DNA of 64,000 nt, taken from Levilactobacillus koreensis JCM 16448 (lineage in GTDB: Bacteria; Bacillota; Bacilli; Lactobacillales; Lactobacillaceae). The stretch covers positions 1-64,000 of the forward strand of contig NZ_AZDP01000082.1 in NCBI RefSeq assembly GCF_001435525.1, given 5' to 3'. Shown piece after piece: positions 34,428 to 43,076 of this stretch. Numbering within the stretch: the stretch's first letter is position 1; every line of letters starts with the position of its first letter. The notes under the pieces are model-generated. The model worked only from the letters and a program-made list of their open reading frames with translations, had not been told where the DNA came from and did no database searches. A program made the position numbers and the translations under genes.

Positions 34428-34880
34428 TTGGCAAATGACATGCAAGATCCTTTTAAGGGCTTTAACGACGATGATCAAAACAACCAAAATGGTAACGGCC
34501 CTCAAGGACTCCCGTTACCGCCGAACTACGCCACCGTCGTTAACGCCGATGGGAACATGCGCATCGCAAAGGTTGGGTTTTCATGGACCATGTTGTTCTT
34601 TCCCCCGTTTCCTACAATTTTTCGGGGAGACTGGTACAACCTCCTTTGTATTCTGGGAATCGAGCTCAGCGTATCCATGTTGCTGGTCATGACCGTCAAT
34701 GTTAACCAGTTAGCCCAAATCACATCGGTTTTCCAACCAGTTCTCGGTCTGGTGTGGGGTTCCCTTTACAACATGATGTATTTCAAGCATCTCTTTAATC
34801 GTGGCTTCGTGCCGGCAGATGACCGATCACGTGACCTGTTGATGCAGGCCCACTACTGGTCACAACCTAAGGAAAAGTAG
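34428..34880 (+). CDS. Small membrane protein with DUF2628-like region
   Basis: The ~150-residue protein has an Asn/Asp/Gln-rich start, then KVGFSWTMLFFPPFPTIFRGDWYNLLCILGIELSVSMLLVM, which resembles the DUF2628 membrane domain, then two or three helices and a polar end. The TTG at 34428 and the in-frame ATG at 34440 are both possible starts, as neither has an ideal ribosome site. It probably sits in the membrane with a cytoplasmic N-terminus. Function is unknown. A strong terminator follows. Confidence 0.7.
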   Translation: MANDMQDPFKGFNDDDQNNQNGNGPQGLPLPPNYATVVNADGNMRIAKVGFSWTMLFFPPFPTIFRGDWYNLLCILGIELSVSMLLVMTVNVNQLAQITSVFQPVLGLVWGSLYNMMYFKHLFNRGFVPADDRSRDLLMQAHYWSQPKEK

Positions 34881-34904
34881 ACTGTGACAGTTTAAATTGA
34901 TGTG

Positions 34905-34943
34905 AAAAAATCCCCACTACCAGAAATCGTAGTGGGGATTTTT
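34905..34943 (+). terminator. Strong terminator after the DUF2628-like gene
   Basis: AAAAATCCCCACTAC pairs perfectly with GTAGTGGGGATTTTT. Being symmetric, it may also act on transcripts from the TnpB side. Confidence 0.9.
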
Positions 34944-34959
34944 ACGTAACAACAGTCGT

Positions 34960-35130
34960 CTTAAAAAATCAGGGTAAGTCAATTGCCCCTGAATGAATTC
35001 GGAGGCTTGTCGCTCACGTGTCTTACAACACAGTAGTCCAACATGCCTGGTAGGCACTCCTACTCGTAGTGGCAACATCATCGGGTAATTGACGGCTACC
35101 CGTTTAACTGCCAGGTTTACCCAGCAGTTG
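34960..35130 (-). ncRNA. Likely omega-RNA (reRNA) and right end of the TnpB element
   Basis: Downstream of tnpB on the minus strand is a ~150-base structured, non-coding region ending in GAATTCATTC and a hairpin CAGGGGcAA...TTACCCTG (34970-34991). IS200/IS605 elements carry their guide RNA at this place, overlapping the end of tnpB, with the guide read from DNA just past the right end. By that rule the guide would come from about 34945-34969. Ends are approximate. Confidence 0.55.
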
Positions 35131-36337
35131 TTAGCTTCTTAATCTTTGGATACTTGACACCGCTCAACCAGTTCTGCCCCAGCATCTCAATATTCATCGC
35201 TCCTAATCGGTCATCATTACACCGATACTGGCATTGCTGACACCAATATTCGTGAGTTTCATGGTGACTATTAGTCTTCTCAACCAGACCGCATTTTGGA
35301 CAGTGTTGCGAGGTAAATGCTGAATTCACCTTCACAACATTACTTTGAATGGCCTGAGCCTTATACATTAAGAAAGATTCTAGCTGGAAGAAAGACCAGG
35401 AACGGTGACTATTGCGTAATGCTTTAGGTAAGTCATCGGTGTTGAATGTCACATTGGTTAAGTCCTCCAAAACGAAAAGTGTATGCGAACCGTATATCGT
35501 AACGAGTGTCTTAGCTATCCGATGATTCACATCGGTCATCCAGCGGTTCTCTCGTTGAGCCAGTTGCTTCAGTTTTTTCTTGGCAGACGTGGTACCTTTA
35601 CTCTGTAATTGCCGACGAATCTCTAAGAAAATCTTCCGCTTACGTAAGATTTTCTGACCATCAAAGAATAACGTTTTTCCTTCACTATCAAAGGTAGTTG
35701 CTAAAAAGCGTAATCCCCGATCAATCCCTACGATTTGAGGATTACCTTGCTGGTCGAAATCAGGAACCTCTTTGGTAATACCAATGTGGAGGAACCACTT
35801 GCCCCGATTATGGACCAACTTGGCAGTCCCTAGCTTCCAATCCGCCGTAAAGTATTTCTCGAATCCTCTGTCGGTGAATCCTAGCTTAGTCCGCTTACCC
35901 AGTGTGGTTATTGAGATTTGCCGCATCTTGTCTACAAATGAATAATTACTCTGGCGAACTAAATCTGCTTGTGGTCGGCGAAACTGGATAGGTTTCACTA
36001 ACCAGGCCAGGTCTCTAGGAGTTTGAATCCACTGTTTTTCCTCGTTCTTGTAGCGGTAAGGATGTTGCTTCATCTGTTCTCGGACAGTCTTATAGCGAGC
36101 CACAACCGTTCGAAAAACCGACTGAATCATCTGACTATTGAGCGGTGATTCCTGCCTGAATTGTTTGTACAGCCAGTGATTGATTTTTAACCAGCTCAAT
36201 TGAAACTCATGGTCAAAAATCCATTGACTGACAATATTGGCCAATCGTTGATATTCCCGGCTCATCACTAGAAATTGTTCTGCCTGATCAGTGTCCGGAT
36301 AGAGTCTCAGTTTGATTGTTCGTCCTAATTTAGCCAA
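35117..36337 (-). mobile_element. tnpB: TnpB RNA-guided nuclease of an IS200/IS605-family element
   Basis: The 406-residue TnpB keeps all RuvC-like residues: Asp206 in VGIDRGLRF, Glu291 in LFVLEDLTNVTF and Asp376 in YRCNDDRLGAMNI. It also has a zinc finger with Cys346, Cys349, Cys366 and Cys369 (HCPKCG and WCQQCQ). It starts with TTG at 36337 after GGGGAGG. TnpB proteins cut DNA guided by omega-RNA and help keep the element in place. No tnpA transposase gene is adjacent, so this is a stand-alone tnpB, movable only with TnpA in trans. Confidence 0.92.
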
Positions 36338-36683
36338 TGGATACCTCCCCTGTAGATTGGATTAAGTATATCATGTTTAGGCCTCTAGGGGAACGTACGT
36401 TTTGAAAAATGTTAAGTTCTGGCATTCATCCCGCGATTAAAATCGCAGGTTTTCTGCTTAGTCGTTAATAAATCTACTTATGATCTTTTCAGTAGAAGTT
36501 ATGCCTAAAAATACCTATGCCATAGGTATTTTACAAAACTAAGTTTAAACGACTAAACCTATTTCACCCGACCAATCCATCAGTCCGTGATATTTAAGTT
36601 ATCCTAGCATTCTACCCTTACAGGTTGTCCCGCCCGCCTAATTCTGGTATGTTGGTGAAAATGAGTCAAATAAGGAGATTCTC
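36338..36683. other. Left flank of the TnpB element and spacer
   Basis: This 346-base gap has a hairpin GCGATTaaAATCGC (36433-36446) next to GGCATTCATCC, a sequence type seen at ends of IS605-family elements, so it may be the left end or a remnant of one. I see no gene in it. The right part, from about 36500, is AT-rich and holds the promoter region of the next gene. Confidence 0.4.
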
Positions 36684-37541
36684 ATGCAAACTACTCGCTC
36701 CGATGGCCCAGTGAAACGCTTCTTCAAGGGCGTTATTATTGCCCTGGGCTTTATTCTACCCGGTGTTTCTGGCGGTGTATTAGCTGCCATTCTTGGTATT
36801 TATGAACGCTTATTGGGCTTCATGGCCCACTTTAGACAAAATTTCAAACGTGACTTCTGGTATTTCGTGCCAGTCGGGCTTGGTGGCATCGTTGGGATTG
36901 CCCTGCTGTCAGCGCCACTAGAGTACCTGTTGGCTCATTGGCAAGTCATCGTGCTATGGGGCTTTGCCGGTGCCATTGTTGGGACTTTACCTGCACTGAC
37001 TCAAACGGCAAGTTCCAAAACACCTCGTGATGGGATCGACTACCTGTGGTTCTTCGGTACTCTGTTGATCAGTGGTGGTCTTCTCTACTTCATGAGTGAC
37101 CTCTTTGGTACCCTACCCGCTAATTTTACCGGATTTATGGTCGCTGGTGCACTGATTGCGCTAGGCGTGCTGGTCCCCGGTCTGAGCCCTTCCAATCTAT
37201 TGCTTATTCTGGGATTGTTTACCCCTATGCTGACTGGCTTCAAGAACTTCGATCTACTTGGGGTTTATCTGCCGATTGCACTTGGGGGCATTCTATCCAT
37301 GATTCTCTTTTCAAAGGGTATGGATTACCTCATTCATCGCTACCATTCACGCGTTTACCACTTCATCTTGGGCATCGTGACGGCCAGCACCATCCTAATT
37401 TTAGTCCCCAACAGTCACGCCGCCGAGAGTATCTCGTATGCCAACGCAACGTGGGCAACATTTGGGTTTAGTGTCTTAGCTCTTGCAATTGGGATTGCCC
37501 TCGGCTACTGGATGAGCCAACTTGAAGAAAAATATAAATAA
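36684..37541 (+). CDS. DUF368 family membrane protein
   Basis: The 285-residue protein has eight or so hydrophobic helices and the DUF368 signature near its start (GVIIALGFILPGVSGGVLAAILGIYERLL) and again in the middle (GALIALGVLVPGLSPSNLLLILGLF), showing an internal duplication. Members of DUF368 (PopT/UptA-related) have been linked to transport of undecaprenyl phosphate across the membrane, which would place this protein in cell-wall carrier recycling. That role is from the family, not from this sequence. TAAGGAG precedes the ATG. Confidence 0.85.
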   Translation: MQTTRSDGPVKRFFKGVIIALGFILPGVSGGVLAAILGIYERLLGFMAHFRQNFKRDFWYFVPVGLGGIVGIALLSAPLEYLLAHWQVIVLWGFAGAIVGTLPALTQTASSKTPRDGIDYLWFFGTLLISGGLLYFMSDLFGTLPANFTGFMVAGALIALGVLVPGLSPSNLLLILGLFTPMLTGFKNFDLLGVYLPIALGGILSMILFSKGMDYLIHRYHSRVYHFILGIVTASTILILVPNSHAAESISYANATWATFGFSVLALAIGIALGYWMSQLEEKYK

Positions 37542-37548
37542 TTTGACG

Positions 37549-37585
37549 AACTCCGCAAAAATTCTCCTAGTTTTTGCGGAGTTAA
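37549..37585 (+). terminator. Terminator after the DUF368 gene
   Basis: AACTCCGCAAAAA pairs with TTTTTGCGGAGTT, then TT-rich sequence. Confidence 0.8.
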
Positions 37586-37603
37586 TTTATGTATCACAAT
37601 AAA

Positions 37604-37662
37604 ATAGCCAATTAGTTCTTTGAAAGTCATAATCATTGATTTTTGATAGCTAATTGGCTATC
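37604..37662 (+). promoter_or_regulatory. Operator of the HigBA-type module
   Basis: ATAGCCAATTAG (37604-37615) and its perfect complement CTAATTGGCTAT (37650-37661) flank a TTGAAA -35-like box (37620-37625). The right arm is itself part of the palindrome GATAGCtaattgGCTATC. This is a likely autoregulation site for the antitoxin. Confidence 0.65.
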
Positions 37663-37678
37663 ATTAGGAGAATTATCT

Positions 37679-38029
37679 TTGAAATTTGATTACTACGATT
37701 GGCAAGAGTTTTCTACGTTTTTAGAGAGTTTACCTCCGAAGGATGTCGCAAGATTGATGGAAACTATTTTTCGTACCGAAAAGTATGGCCTCTTGATTGC
37801 TGAACGCCAACGATGGGTTCGGAAGATAAACAAAGAACTTTACGAAATTCGTTCACAGCAGGGTAATGATATTCAAAGAGTCATTTATTTTCATGTTAAT
37901 GATGAAAATTACCTAATCACTCATGGGTTCACTAAGAAGTCACCGAAAACGCCACGTAGTGAAATTAACAAGGCCCATCTTAGACAACTCAAATTTTCTC
38001 AACGAAAGGACAACTTCAATGACAAGTAA
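37679..38029 (+). CDS. higB: HigB/RelE-type toxin (phage Gp49-like family)
   Basis: The 116-residue protein is a RelE-superfamily toxin of the HigB/Gp49-like group. The diagnostic segment is WVRKINKELYEIRSQQGNDIQRVIYFHVNDENYLITHGFTKKSPKTPRSEINKA. These toxins cut ribosome-bound mRNA, using basic residues like those in the KINKEL..R and FTKKS parts. I start it at the TTG at 37679, eight bases after AGGAG; the ATG at 37643 lies in the operator. The toxin comes first and overlaps its antitoxin by 11 bp, the usual HigBA order. Confidence 0.9.
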   Translation: MKFDYYDWQEFSTFLESLPPKDVARLMETIFRTEKYGLLIAERQRWVRKINKELYEIRSQQGNDIQRVIYFHVNDENYLITHGFTKKSPKTPRSEINKAHLRQLKFSQRKDNFNDK

Positions 38030-38297
38030 AACCGAAAAATACCTCAATCACCGCAGTGCCAACGATCCACAATTTGCGCGTTTGGCCCAACAGGAAGGTT
38101 TCAATCTTGAAGCCGCAGTTGCTGTTCGTCAGTTACGAGACACCAAGCACCTCTCACAACGAGACTTTGCGAAACTGGTAGGCAAACCGCAATCCACTAT
38201 TGCCCGCATTGAAACCGGACAACTGAACGTTTCCGTTAAGGTGCTCAGCGAAATTGCCGTAGCTGTCGGGAAACAATTATCTATCCAGTTCACCTAG
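38019..38297 (+). CDS. higA: HigA-type antitoxin with XRE helix-turn-helix
   Basis: The 92-residue protein has a Cro/CI helix-turn-helix at about residues 35-90 (AAVAVRQLRDTKHLSQRDFAKLVGKPQSTIARIETGQLNVSVKVLSEIAVAVG). It would neutralise the upstream toxin and repress the operon through the palindrome at 37604-37662. The ATG at 38019 has GAAAGGA before it and lies 11 bp inside the end of the toxin gene; in-frame upstream sequence is not needed. Both genes look intact, unlike the pair at 3.9 kb. Confidence 0.92.
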   Translation: MTSKTEKYLNHRSANDPQFARLAQQEGFNLEAAVAVRQLRDTKHLSQRDFAKLVGKPQSTIARIETGQLNVSVKVLSEIAVAVGKQLSIQFT

Positions 38298-38303
38298 CCA
38301 TTT

Positions 38304-38336
38304 AAAACCAGTTAGCCCTTGGGCTGACTGGTTTTT
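38304..38336 (+). terminator. Terminator of the HigBA module
   Basis: AAAACCAGTtAGCCC pairs with GGGCTgACTGGTTTTT. Confidence 0.85.
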
Positions 38337-38363
38337 GAATGGCTACCATCACTGTCACTATTT

Positions 38364-38963
38364 TCAGTTAAAAATACCAATCGAATGCAGATACCTCTGA
38401 CTGACTTTCGTATATTTAATCGTTGGCCGCTTCGCATGTAACCGTTCGTGTGCCGCTAGTGGTTTCGCGCTAAACCCCTTAGTATTGCTCGACCCCTGAA
38501 AAAACAAGTTAGTTTTCCCCTTCGCAGCTTTCAAGGCATAACGTCCTGTAATATAATTCTTATCGCCATTCTCCGCCACAAATAATGCGTGTAAATTCCA
38601 ACGATTGTGGCCGACTTGATAAAACGTATTCGTCCGGTTAGCCTTTAATTTTTTAGTAATCGGCGCCCCTGGATTAAGATTAATCTCACTAAACGTCTGT
38701 AGCCCCAATTTCATCGTCTTTCGGGAAATGACGCTACCATCGATCTCATGAGCCGTGATATGGAGGTAAACGAGGTCACTCGCATGCCGGTTCCTCGTCT
38801 TGATCCCATAGGTATACCAATATCCCTGTAGCTGTTTAGGAATTGCCGACAATTGCTTCTGTGCCGCCTGTGCGTGGGTCGTGGGCACCATTAAAAAAAC
38901 TGCTGCCAGTGAGAAAATTGCCAACAATCCCATCATCATTTTTTGCCAGTTGCTCGTCATCAT
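38364..38963 (-). CDS. Secreted small protein, unknown function
   Basis: The 199-residue protein has a signal peptide (MMTSNWQKMMMGLLAIFSLAAVFLMV, cleavage near AQA). The mature part is basic with the segments IPKQLQGYWYTYGIKTRNRHASDLVYLHI and NRWNLHALFVAENGDKNYITGRYAL, a layout seen in many lactobacillus secreted proteins of no known role. The QLQGYWYT start is common to this group of exported lactobacillus proteins. It starts at the ATG at 38963 after GGGAGGC. It has no wall anchor motif. Confidence 0.72.
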   Translation of the reverse strand: MMTSNWQKMMMGLLAIFSLAAVFLMVPTTHAQAAQKQLSAIPKQLQGYWYTYGIKTRNRHASDLVYLHITAHEIDGSVISRKTMKLGLQTFSEINLNPGAPITKKLKANRTNTFYQVGHNRWNLHALFVAENGDKNYITGRYALKAAKGKTNLFFQGSSNTKGFSAKPLAAHERLHAKRPTIKYTKVSQRYLHSIGIFN

Positions 38964-39154
38964 ATCTGCCTCCCGTCGCCTGTTCCGGTCATCGCCCAAT
39001 CTGATTGCTGACTAAAGTATCACTTACCGATGCGTCCATGTCAATCTAAAGCAGCAAAAGAATGGTTATGAGAAGGGTTCCATAAATGTTGGCATATCAA
39101 GCGTTTCGACCGGCTGGCATGGACAGATGACCCTTTTTATACCAAACTTTATCG

Positions 39155-39189
39155 ACAAAAAAGACTGCGAAAATTTTTCATCGCAGTCT
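39155..39189 (-). terminator. Terminator of the glycerol kinase gene
   Basis: AGACTGCGA...TCGCAGTCT is followed by TTTTTTG on the minus strand. Confidence 0.85.
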
Positions 39190-39249
39190 CCCTCTAATTT
39201 TAGATTGTTGAAACGTATGACCAAGGGCAGTTGGCTCCAGTCGCACTCT

Positions 39250-40761
39250 TTATTCTGGCTTAAACGCCCTAGTCGCCGCCACGGCCTGTTGCCAACCGGC
39301 GTACAGGTGATTGCGGCGGTCTTCATCCATGTTCGGCGTGAACAGACGGCCGGCCGTTCGAATCTCCTTGACCTCATCCAGATTCTTCCAGTAACCAACA
39401 GCAAGTCCCGCCGTAATCGCAGCGCCCATAGCCGTCGTTTCCTCATCAGCCGCACGTTGAACCGGTGTACTTAAAATATCGGCCTGGAACTGCATCAAAT
39501 AGCGATTCCGCGAAGCCCCACCGTCGGCCATCAGCTCAGAGATGTCGATCCCGGTATCCTGCTTCATGGTTCGCAAGACATCCCGCGTCTGGTAGGCGAT
39601 CGACTGTAAGGTTGCTTTGACGAAATCGTTGCGGTTGGTTCCCCGCGTCAAGCCGAACACAGCCCCTTTGGCATCCGGATCCCAGTACGGCGCACCCAAC
39701 CCGTTAAAGGCCGGCACGACGTACACTTCATCCTCATCGGTCGACGCCATCGCCGCTTGGCGCGATTCCGGCACGCTACTAATGATCTGCATGCTTTCGT
39801 GCAGCCAAGCCAACGCGGTCCCGGCAACCAAGATTGACCCTTCCAACGCGTAAGTCACCTCACCGTTGAGTTGGTACGCAATCGTGGTCAACAGGTTATG
39901 CTTGGAAAGCTGTGGCTCGTTCCCCGTATTCATCATGACGAAGGCCCCATCCCCGTACGTGTTTTTCACCGTCCCGGGTTCCAAGGCCAGTTGCCCGAGC
40001 AGTGCGGCAGATTGGTCACCGATGATGCCGGCAATTGGCACTTCCACCCCGTAGAACTGGAAGTTTTGCGTAACGCCATAGACTTCCGAACTGGATTTGA
40101 CCTCTGGTAGCATGCTGACTGGAATGTTCAACCAGCTTAAAATGTCCGTATCCCATTTCAAAGTGTGGATATTAAACATCATGGTCCGGCTGGCGTTACT
40201 GTAGTCGGTGACGTGAATCTTACCACCAGACAGCTTCCAAGCCAGCCAACTGTCAACGGTCCCAAACAGCAACTCACCATTTTCAGCGCGTTCTTGGGCC
40301 CCCGGCACGTGATCCAAGATCCAGCGTACCTTGGTGGCACTAAAGTAAGCGTCGACGACTAGCCCGGTCTTCTCCTTGATCGTCTCCGCACGCCCCGCCG
40401 CAACCAGTTCCTTAGCGAGACTAGCCGTCTGTTGACTTTGCCAGCCAATGGCGTGATAGATGGGTTCGCCAGTGACCTTGTCCCAAACGATCGTGGTTTC
40501 CCGTTGGCTGCTGATCCCAATGGCCTGAATATTTTCCGGATGAATCGACGCATCGATCAGCGCGCTCGCAATCACCGACAGCACGCTGTTCCAGATCTCA
40601 TTGGCATCCGATTCGACCCAGCCCTTATGTGGATAGTATTGCGGAACTTCCTTATAGCCTTCGATCACCTTACGACCGGAGTGATCAAAGATCAGCGCCC
40701 GCGTGCTACTGGTCCCTTGGTCAATCGCTAAGATATAATCTTCCGGTTTTTTTAGTGCCAT
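39250..40761 (-). CDS. glpK: Glycerol kinase
   Basis: The 503-residue FGGY kinase is full length. It has [18 protein letters not shown] at the N-terminus, the [11 protein letters not shown] and IGWQSQQT substrate segments, [13 protein letters not shown], and the C-terminal [21 protein letters not shown]. It makes glycerol-3-phosphate in the cytoplasm. The residue after WQ is Ser in IGWQSQQT, whereas E. coli has Asp-Arg in that place; I do not infer a change from this. No glpO, glpD or glpF is beside it. A near-consensus cre site lies upstream, pointing to CcpA control. Confidence 0.96.
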   Translation of the reverse strand: MALKKPEDYILAIDQGTSSTRALIFDHSGRKVIEGYKEVPQYYPHKGWVESDANEIWNSVLSVIASALIDASIHPENIQAIGISSQRETTIVWDKVTGEPIYHAIGWQSQQTASLAKELVAAGRAETIKEKTGLVVDAYFSATKVRWILDHVPGAQERAENGELLFGTVDSWLAWKLSGGKIHVTDYSNASRTMMFNIHTLKWDTDILSWLNIPVSMLPEVKSSSEVYGVTQNFQFYGVEVPIAGIIGDQSAALLGQLALEPGTVKNTYGDGAFVMMNTGNEPQLSKHNLLTTIAYQLNGEVTYALEGSILVAGTALAWLHESMQIISSVPESRQAAMASTDEDEVYVVPAFNGLGAPYWDPDAKGAVFGLTRGTNRNDFVKATLQSIAYQTRDVLRTMKQDTGIDISELMADGGASRNRYLMQFQADILSTPVQRAADEETTAMGAAITAGLAVGYWKNLDEVKEIRTAGRLFTPNMDEDRRNHLYAGWQQAVAATRAFKPE

Positions 40762-40794
40762 ATGTAAAAACTCCCTCCAAAATGTCTCTGTTTA

Positions 40795-40808
40795 CGAAAA
40801 CGGTTTCA
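40795..40808 (-). promoter_or_regulatory. Catabolite-response element upstream of glpK
   Basis: On the minus strand TGAAACCGTTTTCG matches the cre pattern TGNNANCGNTNNCA except at the last base. It lies ~35 bp ahead of the glpK start, in the position where CcpA commonly represses. Confidence 0.65.
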
Positions 40809-40895
40809 AATTCACTGCGCTAATCATAGCACGTCCCTTGTGAAAAACGCTAAAATTTGACCCAGACCACTTCCGCCTTGAAAGTTTCTTAACCT

Positions 40896-41543
40896 TTACA
40901 CCGTTAACTTTCGCCCTGCCAGAAAGGACCGATCAAAGTCCGCAGCTGATTTCACTTGTTTGCCAAATTCATCGATCAACGCGTGAAACTCTTGGCAATC
41001 GCTGAGGCCTAAGGGAAACTGCGGTAAAACTTTTTTCTGAAACGCCGGATAGGTCTTCGGCATGGTCGCCCCCAACCACGTAAATAGCCGGCGCGCGTAG
41101 GTATCGACCATGAACGTGCCGTGGTCGAGCGTATACATCAAAATGTAGTCGGCCGTCTCGTTGCCAATGCCCGTGATGCTCAGCAAGTCCCGGCGTAGGC
41201 TGACCCCATCTTGATGCTTCAACACGTCCAGGTCATCATCGACCGTTCCCAAGAATTCGGCCAAAGCTAAGATAGCCGCTCCCTTGCGGTGATAGAAGCC
41301 GCTGGTCTGAATCAATGGCAACAAATCATCCAAGGACAATTGCCGCAGGCGTGCCGGGTCAAATCCCGTTTCCCGTTTCAAATTGATCAGGGACGGCTCC
41401 ACGTTACGCCAATTGGTGTTCTGGACTAAGATAGCACCCAACATAATCTCCACGGGTGTTTCGGCCCAAGGCGTCCCGGGTCGCAGCCAAGGTTGCGGGC
41501 CCATCTCCTGCGCCATGAGGTGATACAACTCTCCAATGGTCAC
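40896..41543 (-). CDS. Endonuclease III-like DNA glycosylase (HhH-GPD)
   Basis: The ~215-residue protein carries the HhH-GPD fold: EIMLGAILVQNTNWRNVEPSLINL, then the helix-hairpin-helix LLSITGIGNETADYILMYTLDHGTFMVDTYARRL with the catalytic Asp. The hairpin Lys of bifunctional endonuclease III is replaced (GIGNETAD), so it may be a monofunctional glycosylase. The C-terminal four-Cys iron-sulfur loop of Nth is absent. I start it at the GTG at 41543 after GAGAGGAG. Its base target is unknown. Confidence 0.85.
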   Translation of the reverse strand: MTIGELYHLMAQEMGPQPWLRPGTPWAETPVEIMLGAILVQNTNWRNVEPSLINLKRETGFDPARLRQLSLDDLLPLIQTSGFYHRKGAAILALAEFLGTVDDDLDVLKHQDGVSLRRDLLSITGIGNETADYILMYTLDHGTFMVDTYARRLFTWLGATMPKTYPAFQKKVLPQFPLGLSDCQEFHALIDEFGKQVKSAADFDRSFLAGRKLTV

Positions 41544-41583
41544 GCAGCACGGCTCCTCTCTATTTTTCGTTCCGATACAAGAC

Positions 41584-41613
41584 AAAAGCCAGCCGCGTTT
41601 GCCGTGACTGGCC
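41584..41613 (-). terminator. Terminator of the small acidic protein gene
   Basis: GGCCAGTCACGGC...GCGGCTGGC is followed by TTTT on the minus strand. Confidence 0.7.
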
Positions 41614-41633
41614 GTTTAGCCAACTCTGTTGCT

Positions 41634-41894
41634 TTATTCAGCGTCGTCGTTACGCTTGATGACCAAGCGAATATCGTCATCGACACCTTCGGGATTTAGC
41701 TCCTCTTGGTAGTCAAAGTTGGCGCTTTCAAAATACTTCTTGATTTCGTCGTTCAACGTCTCTACGGCACGAACATCCTGGTCCTGCCGTTTTAATAAAA
41801 GCGTGTATTCCTTGGAATCCTCATCGACATTCTCGAACTTGTATTCAATCGCTTCGGAATTCAAAATTTCTTGAATCAACTGCCGTTCTGTCAT
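41634..41894 (-). CDS. Small acidic protein, unknown function
   Basis: An 86-residue acidic protein, with TERQLIQEILNSEAIEYKFENVDEDSKEYTLLLKR and a C-terminal EGVDDDIRLVIKRNDDAE. No hydrophobic segment, no Cys and no motif I recognise. Predicted mixed alpha/beta, cytoplasmic. The ATG at 41894 follows GAGGT at seven bases. It has its own terminator. Confidence 0.65.
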   Translation of the reverse strand: MTERQLIQEILNSEAIEYKFENVDEDSKEYTLLLKRQDQDVRAVETLNDEIKKYFESANFDYQEELNPEGVDDDIRLVIKRNDDAE

Positions 41895-42070
41895 CACGTT
41901 TACCTCGCTTAAATTTTTAGTCTACTACCTTACTATAGAGTTATTCGCGAAAATTGTTAATTATTTCATCAAGTTTTTTTCAATGACCGAGCCAAACAGC
42001 CCTTCTCGACAAGCTTCGTAGCAAGCGCGTATACTGAACATTAACCGAAAATTTGAAAGGAAGCGACGCT

Positions 42071-42805
42071 ATGCGCCCACGAATTGCCTTGCCCGCCGAC
42101 ACCCTCGACGAGGCCACCAACATCATCAACGAACGAAATGCGGCCTTTGCGCCCCGGCCCGCCGTTGAAGCCATCGTTAAAGCCGGCGGTCTCCCCATCA
42201 TCTTACCCAGCGTCGACCCGGCCGATGTTGCCGACTACCTGCCCCTATTTGACGGGGTCATCTTCCTAGGCGGCGCCGATGTTGACCCCACCTTTTTCGG
42301 TGAGGAACCCCACATGCGGTTGGGAAAGACCTACCGGAAACGCGACTTATTTGAAATTGAACTCTTGAAACAGGCTGTCGCCGCGAACAAAGCCATCATG
42401 GGCATCTGCCGCGGACTCCAATTGATCAACGTTGGCTTGGGCGGTACCCTGTACCAAGACCTCAGTGAGGACCCCAACGCGACGCTTAAGCACAGTCAGG
42501 AGGCAATGGGCAACCAGCCCAGCCATCACGTGACCGTCGTCTCTGGGAGTACCCTAGCCACCCTGACAGGTGAGCGGCCCTACGTCAACTCACGCCACCA
42601 CCAGACGGTCCATGTCGTTGCCCCAACGCTGACTGTAACGGCCCGCGCCGACGATCAGGTCGTTGAAGCCCTCGAATCCAAGGACAGTGACCAGATTCTC
42701 GCGGTCCAGTGGCACCCGGAAAACATGTACAAGCATCATGACGAGTCGCGGCAGCTCTTCAAAAACTTTATCGACCGCGCGGCTAAGCGAATCGACAGGG
42801 ATTAA
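42071..42805 (+). CDS. Gamma-glutamyl-gamma-aminobutyrate hydrolase-like peptidase C26
   Basis: The 244-residue class I glutamine amidotransferase-like protein has the nucleophile Cys113 in IMGICRGLQLIN and His215 and Glu217 in VQWHPENMY, the full C26 triad, plus the DGVIFLGGADVDPTFFGEEP loop of the PuuD group. It would cleave gamma-glutamyl bonds in small cytoplasmic substrates. No polyamine genes are next to it. The ATG at 42071 is preceded by GAAAGGAAG. Confidence 0.92.
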   Translation: MRPRIALPADTLDEATNIINERNAAFAPRPAVEAIVKAGGLPIILPSVDPADVADYLPLFDGVIFLGGADVDPTFFGEEPHMRLGKTYRKRDLFEIELLKQAVAANKAIMGICRGLQLINVGLGGTLYQDLSEDPNATLKHSQEAMGNQPSHHVTVVSGSTLATLTGERPYVNSRHHQTVHVVAPTLTVTARADDQVVEALESKDSDQILAVQWHPENMYKHHDESRQLFKNFIDRAAKRIDRD

Positions 42806-42811
42806 TGGTGC

Positions 42812-42915
42812 TGGTTGCAGGCTGAGTTGTCCGCTTATTTTCTCGTCGAATGGGGCTCTAAGCTGCGTCCACGACAGCCCTGACGACCGGTAAGACGAAA
42901 ATAGCACCAAGTTGT
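42812..42915 (+). repeat. Degenerate structured repeat (copy G)
   Basis: AAGCTGCGTCCACGAC, AGCCCTGACGACCGGTAAG and ACGAA match the right part of copy A (AAGTTGCGTCCGCACC, AGCCCATATCTGCCGACCGGTAAGGCGAA) in order. Outer pairing GGTGCT/AGCACC with TATTTT/AAAATA is still possible. Confidence 0.5.
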
Positions 42916-43076
42916 CTGATTTCGTGCTCATCATCCCCATCGGATAAGCCATTCAGTCGTTAAACAACTGACGTTATCATGACGAATCCCATGTAAATTT
43001 GTTGTAAAAGACCTTTTAATCCACCTCGTCTTCGACTAAACTAAGAAATAGACTGAACAGAGAGGGATGAGCGGTA

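Noticed and set aside
39066-39455. Open frame on the minus strand overlapping the 3' end of glpK and its terminator
   Set aside because: It lies in another frame of a well-supported gene, crosses a terminator, and its product is Arg/Trp-rich with no family.
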